Below are positions 11,001 through 24,538 of a stretch of 64,000 bases of DNA, in pieces. The notes under the pieces are model-generated. The model made no database searches, was not told the DNA's origin, and was given only the letters and a program-made list of their open reading frames with translations. Made by a program: the position numbers and the translations under genes. Origin of the DNA: Temnopleurus reevesii (lineage: Eukaryota > Echinodermata > Echinoidea > Temnopleuroida > Temnopleuridae); NCBI GenBank assembly GCA_036244855.1, contig BQKZ01000425.1, positions 18,646 through 82,645 on the forward strand, read 5' to 3'. The stretch's first letter is position 1. The number at the start of each line of letters is the position of its first letter.

Positions 11001-14000
11001 TGGCAGTCTTCCGCTCTCTCAAAGTTCCCCAACGTTCTATATGCCAGACCTAGATTGCAATAGGCCCTACCCATCCAAACCTTGTCCTTCTGATCCCTGG
11101 CAAGCAGAAGATCTTTCTCATAGTATTGAACAGCTGATTTGTAATTCCCTAATGAGTACAGAGCATATCCTAGATTATGATAAGCCTTGCCTTGTCCTTC
11201 AAGATCTTTACCATCTTTCGCTAATGCAAGGTATCGCTCGTAGAACGGAATCGCTTGCTGGAAGTCTCCTCTGGAACTGTGGTAATTGCCAAGGTTGCTC
11301 AACGCTCTAGCCTCACTGGCTCTGTCCTTGAGCTCACCAGCTATTGATAAATGGCTCTGGTAATGTTCCATGGCTTTGTCCTTCATGTTCATGGCCTGAT
11401 AGGCGACCGCGAGATTCCCATGGGTGCACGCTTCCGCACCCCTGTCGTTAACCTCCCGCGATATCGTCAACTCCTGCTTGTGATACTTAATCGCTTGTTC
11501 GTGCTGATTCAAGGCACTGTACGCGTTTCCCATGTTACCATAGGCACGTCCCATGCTTGCTCGGTCATTCATCTCAGTGGCTATGTTCACATGCGCTTTG
11601 TGCCACTTCAAAGCAGTATCGTACTGTGACTGCTGCTGGTAAATGATACCCAAGTTTGAACACGCCCTCGCTTCCATCACCTTGTCCTTAGTGCTAAGTG
11701 CTATGTTGAGTTGCTGCTCGTGGCATTGCTTCCCCGTGTTCAAGTCCCCCGAACACCTGGCCGCATGACCGAGTCCTGCATAGGCTCGCGCCTCCATTGC
11801 CCGGTTCTCCTGGTGCTTCGCGATCGAAAGCACCTCATTGTGATAATGCGACGCTTTCTCAAAATCCCTCTGGTAATGGAAAGCACTTCCTAAATTACTG
11901 TATGCTCGTGCCTCCTCAGTTCGGTTCTCGAGATTTTTTGCAATGTCCAAATGCTGTTTGTGACATTCCAATGCCTTGTCAAAGTCTCCGAGTGCAAGGT
12001 TGACAGCGCCAACGTTCCCGATCTCCCGAGCTTCAAATTGCTTGTCGTTGAGTTGTCGTGCCAGGGTGACGCACTGCTTGTGTGTTGTCAAAGCATTGGG
12101 GAAGTCTCCAATTGCCGAGTATACATGACCTACAGGTGGGGAAAGAAAAAACAACAAAGTATAAGAGAAGAACGTTGACATCAAACAGTTGGAATTGCAT
12201 CTCAATCGAGGTGGCATTAAAAGCTAATTCAGCAATTGAACCTTTTTAAGAGATTAGAATGATGGACTAGTTTTCTTAGTAACGAAAGAGATCAACAATA
12301 AAGTTTTCTTGTACATCACTCAAATATCAATACTGACAGAATGGGATGGTCAGGGTTCACTATAAACATTGGTTTTACAAATAAATCTTGACTCTTTGAG
12401 AGATGAAAATAATAATGATTATATTGACAACAATCACAATTATCTCTCTCCCTATGTCACTTTGGTTCGAGAATGGGTTGCAGATTGCTTCGATAAACCT
12501 CCTCACAGGCGCAAAGCTTATGATTATAGAAAAATGCAGAGGAGCCACAGACTTCCCACGCCCCCCAAAAAAGAGACAGCTGCTCTTTTGCTCCCCTTCC
12601 CAAGGATCTACCTTCTAGTGTGTCATTATTAAGTTTTTCTATGTCCTCAAGGAATGATGAATCACTTACCTAAGCTACTAAGTGCCGATGCGGCTACGTT
12701 GCGATCCTTCTGCTTCATGGCCAGGTAGAGTTGAAAGTGATGGTGAGTTAATGCTTCTTTGTAGTTGCCCTGTGAGAAGTAGGCTGCTCCCAGGTTGCCA
12801 TGAGCTCTGCATTCACCTATGTGGTCACCTAGGGGGAAGGAGAAGAAGCAGAAAAATTAGTTTGATGTGATCTCACAACATAAGGGAATATTGGCAAATT
12901 TATTGAATTATAGCAAAAATACATTGTTGACAAACTTCATTGTATATATTTCATTTTGTTATTCTACATCTGCAGACTACATTAAGTGTAAAGTGAAGGA
13001 TTCAAGTTGGCAATCGGAAATAGGGAAAGTTATTTGAATTGTGTAAATGGCTAATAATAATAATATCACATATTTATTTTTTTTTATTTCCATTTGAATA
13101 ACACATATCTGAATAAAATATTTGAAAAATTTCAAGCAAATATAATTTGAACATATTCCCAAATCACATACAAATATCATTGTGATAATAGTTAATAATT
13201 ATACAGTACCTTTAGCTATGCATACAGACACTTTTGACACTTAATCACCATATCTTGTGTATTGTAACATAATGCAGGGTTGAATTTCTTACTTCATCAG
13301 GAACATATTTGTTACGATGCCTGTGAAGATAGCTAGTCAACAGGTTAATGAATACAATCTAATGAGTTAACGGCAAGAAATTTACTAACTTCTAAAATAA
13401 AGTTAATTGAGAACTGAATGTGACTTACTGAGTTGTTTGGCGACAGAGAGATCTTGATGCATGTAAGAGATGGCTTTCTCTGTATTGCCAAGACCCCAGT
13501 GTGCACTGCTTAGAGCTGAAAAGACAGATCCTCGTAGCTTTAGACTACTTGTACCTGAAAATGAAGAAAAAAATTGGAGGAAAATGTGGATATTATTGCT
13601 TATATCACTCTAAATCCTGTATCAGGATAGGCTTACCAATCGTTTGTAACTTATTTGTTAAAAAATTACCTTTAATGGTGTTTGAAACACATACACACTA
13701 ACATGCATACTTACATACGTAGATATGACAATCGCATGAACTGCTTCCAGCTACAATCGTATTGAATCATTTTATTTTTAATAAATTGATGCTTCTATTG
13801 AAATGTTTAGATCATTCTAATATCTCTACCAGAATTTCTTATATACAGCTCTCCCTCCATCGCTACCTCTTGCTCACTCAATACAATCCCTGCCCATTTC
13901 CTAAATACACAGGTTTTCTCAAAGAACTTATAAAGTACTTTATCTTTAACCTTCCTTTATTTTCAATATTGTCAATTTATCACTCTGCCACCTTTTTTCC

Positions 14001-17000
14001 ACAACACTCCCCCTATATCACAATGGAAGGGTTTCATAACCAAATATACAACTCTTTCCCTCACTCAATAATAACCTCTGTCACTGATTTTGCACTAGAG
14101 AGGTCACCAGCCATGCTAAAGCTGTGCGCATCTCTATGATCTCTTTGTGAAACACACCCCACGAAAGACATCTCCCTGATTATAAACCCTCCAATCCTCT
14201 CATCCACCTCACTAATTTGCCCTCAATCCACTCCTCCATCACCCCATTTTCTCCAGACAACCCTGATGCTTTCCGGTCCCATCTTATTGTCCATTTCATT
14301 CAATTCAAATCCCTCCGAGAGAGCCTCTCATTAAGCCTAAGGCCAATAAGTCGGACATTCTTCAGACTATAAAAATCTAGAGCATCAAGGGCGGCAGGGA
14401 AAGCTAGCTGAATGTTCTGAATTCAAACTGCATTCATAACACTTTCCATAACTGGGAACAATGACTGTATAAGCTGAAATTTTCTCTGGGATGTTATTTT
14501 TGCGAATTTTGCGACCATGAATTCGCTAAGATTTTCTCTCATTAGAATGCCCATAGACTTGGGTACAAACGTCTGACTTTCCGTGAATTGCCCTGAAATT
14601 TATGTATGCCAAAATATTAGCTTTTACAGAATAAACTAAGATACACAACCTGCCACAATTCTTTGTTTACCTAATATGAATAGTGTAGAACTACAAGATC
14701 ACTGAACCATACATATTGCTGTGGAGTTTTTCTAGTGATAGCAAAATGAATCAGACTTGTACTCTATTCCGGAATATTTTTCTTTTAAGAAGAGTACATT
14801 GAACTTGTACTTCAGTTTTAGAGGTAAATGTACAACAGCGTACAGTGTATGTAATCGAATAGAGTCAATTTCATGAATAAATAAATATTGGCATTCATAA
14901 ACTGGCGTATTTAAAAGACGTGAAAAATAAATTTCTGAACGAATGTTTGTCTTTGTCCCCAAACCTTCCCCTGAGCATTATTCATAAATGGTACTCGACA
15001 TGATTCCATCAATTAAATGGAGTTCACAGTCTCATTATTTTCATCCATTCATTGTGTGGATTGTGAGAGGGTTATTATGAGGATCTTTGATGCTCACCGC
15101 TAGCCCCTTGGCCATAACGACCACTCATGACAAATTAATCCACCGGGGCAGATATCCCCAGTGAATTCCTAACCAGGCCAGATAGAGCCTAGATGACAAT
15201 TATGGGGATTAGCTTCTGAACAATGTTCATGTAAATAAAATAATATACAGGAGAGAATTGAAATTATATTTATCTGTCAACATCCCTATTCCATGGCCCC
15301 CTCGCTTAATTTTTTTTTGCATATTTTCTGCTTCAACAATTTCCATGGTATTAATTTTTCCCCCTTTCTACCATATTCCCCCAGCCCTTAAATATATTAA
15401 TTCTCTCATTTTCTGCATCTCTCTCCATTTTGTCCCTTCTTTCTTTATGTCTCTCTCTCTCTGACTTTCACATTGGCAGACTGTAGACATACAGACACAT
15501 ACAATCAGACAAATATCCTAGCATGCATACTACAAATATACCCAGTAACCTTCACATACACAAACAAAAAATAACCCTACTCTTCCCCTTTGTTTCATGA
15601 GGTTTTCATGAAATCTTAGTCAGCATCATCCTCACAATATATATCTTCAGTAGATATGAAAATGCTAATTTCCAACTTTTAATGAGTCTAAAAATAACAT
15701 TTCACTGATTTGCTCTGGCTTATTTTCCTAAATCATTCTCTGAATTTCTTCTGTGAAATGAATGAAAGTATTCCAAATATGTGATCGATCTTGCTCATTT
15801 ATATCAACAAGAATAAATTACACTAATTAGATTCCATTGAAATGAATCTGCAACATATAAAGTCATTGAAATCGGTCCTATCTAATAAGGTAAATCAAAA
15901 GATGGATGATTTTTGTGATGGACAGAAATATCTGAGGGATGAATATAGTTGAATACATTAATATCGAAGGAGGGGATGGGATGATGGAATAAAGGAGAGA
16001 GAAGAATAATTTTGTTATTGAATTGCTTTGGCTTATTTCCCTAAATCATTCTCTGAATTTCTTCTGTGAATGAATGAAAGTATTCCAAATCTGCAATCAA
16101 TCTTGTTCATGTAAATCAACAAGAATGTATTACACTAATTAGATTGAACTGAAATGAGTCTCCTAAATGTGAAGTATGATAAAGTGATAAAGTAAAGAAA
16201 TGATTGATGATTTGTGTGATGGATAGAAGTATATGGAGGATGAATAATGTTGAATACATTAATATTGAGGATGAGAATGGGAAATGAAAGAAGACTAGAG
16301 TATGTAAGGAGTTCAAAGAAATGTACAAAATATACAATAAAGATGTTAGTGAGATAGAAAAGGAAGAGAAAAGAGAGAAAATCAGTGACGGGTGAAAGTG
16401 CAAGGGTGATAAAGGAGGAAGAGTAAGCTAAGAAAAAGGGAATAAGAAAAAAAGGAGGAAAAAAATGAAAAAGAGAAACATAATAGGGTGTGAGAAAGGG
16501 GGATATGGGGGCAAAACATTGATGTGGGAGTGAAGACTGAAATGAACAAGAAAAAAACAACAAGAACCTCTCAAACAAGGGAAAAAATAGACAGAAATAG
16601 TCAGACATGACAACAAAAGTCGCACTACAGTTTACCGAAGCTAGTTCATGTGCACTATGCCTACGAGAAGTCCTATTAGCATGAGTCTTATCTACACAGA
16701 TGAGCAGATGGATGTGAAAATAAAGGCTTAAGGCTGATGATGCATGGTGGAGATGGAAAACTGTGTCAGAAGTTGGATCAAATGACATGGTCATCGTCAT
16801 GACGATGCTGATGCAACTTGCGGCTAAAATCGTTGAATATTCCCTCAAACGCACGAGCGATTCGAACGACCGGACATTGGAATTGGATGAGGATCTAATT
16901 TGCATGGTATAATCCGAGGGAACATTAGGGTCTATTTTTGTTTATTATGTCTCCATAGTGAACATAGCATTCAATTTTATAATGATGATAGAAGTCAATT

Positions 17001-20000
17001 AGATATATTGAGTTTGATGAATGATTTCAATTGGAAATGAAGGACAATGTTTATTACTAAAAGTTGTTTATAACAAAAAAAGTTGTAAAATAATTCAGTA
17101 CACTTGTTTGAAAGAAATGTCCTTGCAGCAAAATGAGGTGATCTACTGCTGATGGCCACAATTTGTCAAATTTCAATGAGGAAATAAAATACTATTATCA
17201 ATAATTAAAATAGAATATTGAATAAAGTTCACATTTGACTTTGCATTTAACATTGCCAATTTGATATTGATATATTTATTTATTCTGTTTCTTTCATTCT
17301 TTTTCATAACAAACAAAACAATTAAATGAACATGAATATATATCAATACATTTACATTTATATTATACATGTTTAATATGTGATACAAATTTTCATGTCA
17401 AATGCAATAATTGATGCATTTGTTGTTTATATATTTCAGTAGTGAATAATTGCTTTCAAGCCTATCAATTTATTTTGATTATCATTCCCTTCACATGAAA
17501 TTATTCAAGAAAGGTGTACAGCTAAGATATTTCTTTACAGAGCCATTCATGAACTGGCAAAAAGCACTGCACAGGATGCTATATGCACCACAATCCGTTT
17601 TTGTTTAAGTGTAGAGAAAGCCACGTCAATCATAATGACATGGCCATTTTATCAATGAAATACAAATAAACAAAAAATGTAAACAGGTATCATGGATCAC
17701 CAAATTTTCTGATCTTATCAAATAAAATTAAGATAAAAAATTACATGAGATTTAAGAATTCTTATTCACAAAATATATAAAATATATAAAGCTCTAAAAT
17801 AAAGGACTGCTGGATATAACAATTGGAGTGGTCCTCAATTTCAAAGCAGCAATTATAACACTGATATAAAACAAATGAATTACAAACCAAAATAGCAAGA
17901 TTGGTAAAGCGAACATTATTTCAACTCCCATCAGGTAAATTTAAAACTTGATCCTCAAAACACCACACAATTTGTACAATCAAAATGCATTATTCAATAA
18001 TTTCATGCTTGTAGCACTTGCGGTAAAGTCAACGGATATTTCTGATCAGACAGAGTTTATATTCATTAAAGAAATAGTCTAAAATACCAAATCTAACAAC
18101 ACAGACCGACTGATATCCTTCTGTCGGATTGTATTTGACGTAACTTTTTCTCATAAAGTATTAATTGTGGCAAACACACAATCTGTGGCAAAATGTGTAC
18201 ATTTTCCTTACAATTGTTACTTGATTAAAAATATCATTGATCAGTATGTTGTTGTCTCTGTAACCTGACAATATAGCTACATGTATAGCCATGTCTGATG
18301 ATGATGGCCTCTTGTATAGCACCGGTCTCTGCCTCAACTGGGCGCTCATGGCGCTCAATTACTCAAAATAATGTCTCACGGATTTCATTGTCCTAATTAG
18401 TGCTATGGTTAATCCTTCAGTCCAAGAACTGTACCTAGGGTTTTGGAAACTACATACAACCGAAATATGGAAGCTTAAGCGCAAAGGCAAGTTATTCAAC
18501 TTGCAAGGCGACTTGTACAAACTCCAACTTCTGGTTGCACCTATAAGCTTCCGTATCAGTGTGAACCTAACTTTCATCTGTAACTCTACTGTACATGTAG
18601 GAAGAGAATTTGGTATTAGGCCAAGGACATGTACTCATTTGAACTTGACTGGCTCATTAGGTATGAAAAGATGGTGGTGTGTGGTAAGTGTGGTAAGACA
18701 ATGGCTTCCGTCATGCTCTAAAAGAAGTTATAATGACAATGGTACCACTGTAAAAATATATCTGATTCAATTTCCTCTATTTTCCAATGCATTTACATCT
18801 TTGAATATTTTTAAACGGTTTATTCATAAACACAGAAAAATCAATTCTTGTAAAATTGAGATTTAAAGAACAAATCCAGACATTAAAATAGATATATTTG
18901 AATTGTTAACCATAAATTTGAGATACACATTTAAATGCAGTAAGCAATATTCCGTGTAAAATTTTAATTTTGTTAATACAGTGACCTATCATTGATTTTT
19001 TTAATGGACTGAATTTTTACATATTAACAAAAATAATCTTCAAATCTATTGAATTTCCACACAATGGTCATTTCTTGAAAATGGAAATGATATGTACCCT
19101 AATTCAGCTATCCAAAATCCCGGATAGAAATGTATCAACAACAAAAATAATCGCTTCTTACCTATCTTGAGAGCAGACTCCAGGACAACCAATGAGGAAG
19201 CATGATAGCCGGCTGCTAGGAGCTCCTGACCAATCACAGAGATGATTACAAACGGACTCTTATCCAGGTTCATAGACACAAGCTGCTTGTACGTTGGCTC
19301 GAAGTTGTCTGGAAAAAAAAGAGGGGGGAGCATGTTAATGTATGTGTAGGGTAAAAAAAGCAAGACATAGCTTTAGAAATCAAGAGTATATTAAGTAAAA
19401 ATATTAATAATGATTATCTATATGGGAGTTATAAGCCGTACAATATTAAGTCATATTGTACGGCTTCAATTTTACGCTTGCGCAAAGCAGTGACCAGCCT
19501 TCTGGTATATGTAAAGATAATAATAATTATATTGGATGGCTTCATTTCATGAAATACCGGGAATATTGCACTCGTTAGAGCCAATATTGCCCTAACTCGT
19601 GCAATATTCCCTGGTATTCCATTTATTGCCATCCAATATTATATAAATATTTTACATATAAAAATTGTGGAATTAATATAATCGGTAATATGCAATTTGA
19701 AGATTATATCTTTGAAGATATATATAACATTAAGTTTCAGAAAATTCACTTGGAAAATCTCTTGAATATTGGAAATTTAGTGAAACAACATAAAAAAAAA
19801 GATAATGAAAATTGAAATTTGCAAATTGATAAAAAAAATAATTAAAGAGAAAATATATGTCCATAGAAAATGCTCTGAGAGGAAAAACAAATATAACATG
19901 TTGAAATAAGTATTCGTTCCTTTTCTTGATGATATAAAATGCATTAGATACATCAAATGTTCAATAACATTTGTGAAGGCATATTCAAGAAGAACATCTA

Positions 20001-23000
20001 TTGTTGTTCATGTAAAGAAAATTCTGTATTGCCAAGGGGCTATTTCCGCTTGTCCACTAAATCTAAAGCAATTTCTCTTCCTCACTGGATATGGCTCATT
20101 CACACTTTTAAAAATTTGAATCGATGAAAAATTACAATACGAAAATGAGATTGGATTATGGACTCTAGCCTAAATGAAACTTGTAGTCTGAATGGAACTT
20201 CTGTCGTGTTTAATCCCATCAGCTGAAAGCCTTAGAATCAATTTTCCCCTCATTCCTTGGGCAAAACAATTTATAAATGTATATAATATCTTAATCATTT
20301 GAATCATGCTAATTCTACCCGAAAATGATAAGATGGTGGAATCACTTTTTAAAGAATTTGCAGATTTTCATTTTGATTCCACACTTGAATATGATAATCC
20401 TTTATATAACTGGTGCCCTCTGCTTGAACTATTTTGTTTGAATATTTAAGTGTTTTCAATGCAATAAAAAGGGAAAGTTTTGTTATTGGCCTATTTCAGT
20501 TTCTCCATAGGCAAAAATTTGCACAAAGTTCGTGAATTCAATTCACCGTTTGAATCCAGTGAAAGCGTCTTCCTCAACTGGATATTGCTCATTTAGACTT
20601 TCTAAAAAATTATTATCAATGATAAATTGCAATATGAAAATCAATAATATTGGATAATGGCCTCTAAACTAAATGAAACTTATAGTCTGAATGGAACTTC
20701 TGTCATTTTTAATCCAATCAGATGAAAGCCTTTGAATCCCTATTCACCCACATTTTTTTCCAAGGGCAAAACAATTCATAAATATCTGTGATCTCTTTAA
20801 TCATTTGAATTGCAATACCACAATGATAAGACTATGAGGAGGATTGAATCACTTTTAAAAATTTCATTGAATTTCAGTTTTATTCCCTCATCATTCTATC
20901 AAAATAGTGTTTTATGAAACCTTGTGCCGGTTTCAATTTAGATCAACAGAAAACTATCCCTATTTTATTTTAAAATTCCTCTTTTACCAAATTAAAAAAA
21001 AAAAACCCAGAAATTAAAAAAAAAGGGCAAAGCCTTAATTAGTATCCTTTTGGAATCCCATGAAAACATACAAACATTTTACATTGGTTTTCACTTCATT
21101 ACCTTTTTTTCAACTTTTTTTGTCTGCATTATTTTTTGTGTGGTGTTTTCATTGAAATAAGGTGAAAGTTTTACAATAGTTATTTTGCTATTTCCTCTTC
21201 ACCCTTGGCAAAAATGTGCAAATTTCTATGAATCCTGTTCGTTTGAATTCCGTCAAATTATGAAGAAACTTTTGCTGTTTTCCATTTCATTTCAACAGCT
21301 TTTACTTTCATTTGCAAATCTTGCCAGAGGGATAGGCATTGGTGAAAATATGAAATGAATACTTCTCGTTAGCTAACAATAACAAGCGAGATTGGGAAAC
21401 ATGCCAACGTGCCAAAGTCAGCATGCATATTCTTTGATATGACTGAAAGGGAAAAGAAAAGAATATGATGCATTTAATTTTTTTTTTCTCAGGGATGGGG
21501 GAGGGGGGTAACAAATTTTTCAGAGAATATTTCAAAGAATTAGCCCTCAGCTTATTGGTTGTTTTGTAAGTTTTTTAATGTGCCGCATGGGGTTAACAGA
21601 AATTGTTTTAAATTCTCATTGCTGAACTTTCTATGCATCCAAGTAAAAATTCATTTAAATAGATAGCCTAGAGCTCTGCCAACATGACCCAATGGATGTT
21701 TGTAATAATCCTGTTACAAATTCATGAATAATCTTCACATATTTTACATTGAAATGCATGGCACTAATGTTGTCAAAATTAGTAATCCTTACTGGTTTGA
21801 ATACCAAACTTAGGCTCAATTACTAATGATTACTAAATTTATTTGAAATAGTTGGTAGCTATGTATACACCATCAGCAATTACACCTTTGAATTGTAAAT
21901 ATGACAGTTAGGCTGCTACATGTACTCTGCAGTGAAAATGTTGTTTGCAGTTGGTAAATTTGAAGGAAAAAATGGAAAGAACATGCAATGCAGAGAGTTC
22001 ATCGACCTGCTTTGATCTTCAATTTCATATTCCTTTCCCAATCTCGTGTTTCGCACAACATAAACTTCCTCTAGTAAAAAGCAGCTACTTCATGAGTGAA
22101 AGGAGAATCATGCTGAAGCAGTATATGCACTGGACATTTCAAGAGGATTTTATTGCACTCTCATATGCCATATTTAAGACGAAATTCCATAAATTGAATT
22201 CATAAATGTCTGATTGCTCATGAATTAAACAACCCACCAAACACAACCAATATAGTTTTCTCCCTTTAGAGTGCATTTATGAAGATATAAATATTTGAGT
22301 ATATGACCAGAGTTTTCTGCCTGGTGATTTGGTGTTTTCACATCCCCTTCAGGGGCCGCTAGACGTAACTGTACAGTGTCAAATCGATAAACAGTGAGTG
22401 CTGAACAAGCACGAGGATCGGTTTGATCATAAATTCAAAAGTGCAGCCACATACCAAAGAGGCCACTTATGGAACTGAAAATTTTGAGTACAGAGATATA
22501 AATATCTCAGTCTGGCACCGACAGAAACTGTTGACTTCTGAATGAACGAATTTTTCAAAGAGATATTCAAATGTACTGCTTTTTGAAAGTCTTTTTTGTG
22601 TAATTAATACTTCTCTCTGGTTGCCTTATTTCTAACTTAGAATAAAAATGTCAAATTCAGATTAATTTTTTTCATACATCTATATATTGATCTAAAGTAA
22701 AGTGCAAAAAAATTTGTTATCAAAATATGAAAATGCATACCAATGCAAAAAATATACATTTTCACGAATATGTGGCATGTTTATATGCCTTATATTGTTT
22801 ATGCAAGCAGCGATGCTTAGCAACGGACACTCTTCCATTTCCCCGGGACGGATCACCTTACCCAAAGATTTTCCTAATCATTCTGCTAGCTCCGAGATAG
22901 CTCAACATATAATTTGATTGCTAAAGACACCGTTCTAAGGAGAGCTGAGTAGTGTAATGATGATTTGGGTGTGAGAGAATGGGATATAACAGTGATACAT

Positions 23001-24507
23001 ACAAACATTTTATATGTTTTATCAAAACAGAAAGCCACTCATTCTTTGTATGAGAGGATTTTTGTACACTGTGTCTCATTTCAAAGGAGCAGTGAGTGCA
23101 TTATTTCAATGATGTTCTGATGAATATCTCACCATTCTTTTTGTAATCTTTGTTTCTTTTTTATTAAAGAAATGTAGACAAAATGTTTTCATTTTTCTTA
23201 ACAAAATATAGTTACAGTAAATCCTGCAAGCGTTTGGGAGAGAATTGTGTATGATACCTTATTTAGCATTTGATTTTAATCCATTTCATATTTAAAAAAT
23301 CAATGAATAGATTCTGCTGAAAGGACATCAGTTAGGTTCGCCATCAAATGTTTGACAAATTTCCAGATAAAACGTAAACTATGCAGGACAAGACAAGCAT
23401 GAATGAAAGGATGTGCAGGGTGACGACTTAAAGGTATAGATTATTAATGGTTGGGATGCAAAAATTTATGTGAAACAAGCCGATGTATTCACAATTGCTT
23501 TCCATACATATAACTGTGTACGATATTAGGAGAAGATTTTCGCACTTATTCTGGCGTATTTTGCTTTGAAAATGCCAATCACGTGTCATTCCTACAGAGT
23601 ACTAATGATTCGCACGCCAGGTCGAGCGGCGCAGAATGGCTGGAGTGACCGGTGGTAAAATCATTTTGTATGCAAAGCATGCTGTGCTGGGAAGAGCGAT
23701 GCTGTGGTCATTTCATATTCTACAATAATTGAGCCATTTCTTGATCAATTTTATTCAAACAATCTATGAAAATGCTCTAATTTGACATCTCTCACAAAAC
23801 TGGTCTATCGGTTTAAAGAGGGATTTGGGAAACAGTGCAAACTTCCTCATTCAAAATTTGATATCAATCCGATAAAAAGTATGTAAATATGTAATCAGCA
23901 TGAAGATGGAAGAGACGTTCATGTAAATCTGATTAAGACAAATTTCATTCGCTTTCATGTTGATGTTACCTGGAGGCAAACATTATATTAATCCATCAAA
24001 CAAGAATTATGAATACATTATGTAGTCTCTCTTAATCTGGGCATGACGGTTTACAGTTTACTCTTCCCTAATGGATCGCTTTTGTAATGTATTCACATTT
24101 TATGCATGTTTCTTTGTCAAATGCACAATGACAAACTATTTGTTCACCTGATAAAATAATCTTCTTACAATAGAAGGAAAGGGGATAGCATGCAGCGGTT
24201 GTTGGAAGGTTGGTCAAGCTATAAAATTTGTTGAACCTTTTAATGTATGAAAGTTGCATTCTGACCATTGTACTCTCATTATTTCAATGTTGGGGAAAGT
24301 TAAGGGAATACATTTGAATACATAACACAAGTGGTCTATTGTTCAGATGATGTCGATGTGGATTTACTTCATCTGCACTCGGACTTCTAATTATATTCAT
24401 TAATTGTTTTTCATTCTAACAATTCTTCATTCTTCTATTCCCTCTATACTTTTATTTATTCATTTATTTTTCTTATTCATCTATTTTATTTTGTTTTATT
24501 TTTTTTA

Positions 24508-24538
<31 letters not shown>

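Larger units (their letters stand above)
13555..19161. other. TTC28 intron of 5.6 kb
   Basis: Holds a half MITE of the TACTGTATAA family from about 14466, a tandem duplication at 15706-16290, a purine-rich tract at 16160-16620 and a dispersed repeat at 18405-18600. Between 15000 and 15240 the sequence is mixed and relatively GC-rich (for example CCGCTAGCCCCTTGGCC) and could be regulatory. The rest is featureless AT-rich DNA. Confidence 0.6.

Noticed and set aside
9526..12178. Several plus-strand ORFs opposite the TPR exon
   Set aside because: They are antisense shadows of a strongly constrained coding exon.
16135..16905. 256-codon minus-strand ORF
   Set aside because: Its second half lies opposite a purine-rich tract, so the protein is a run of F, S, L, P and Y. 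No domain, no splice logic, and it lies in a TTC28 intron. Composition explains the lack of stops.
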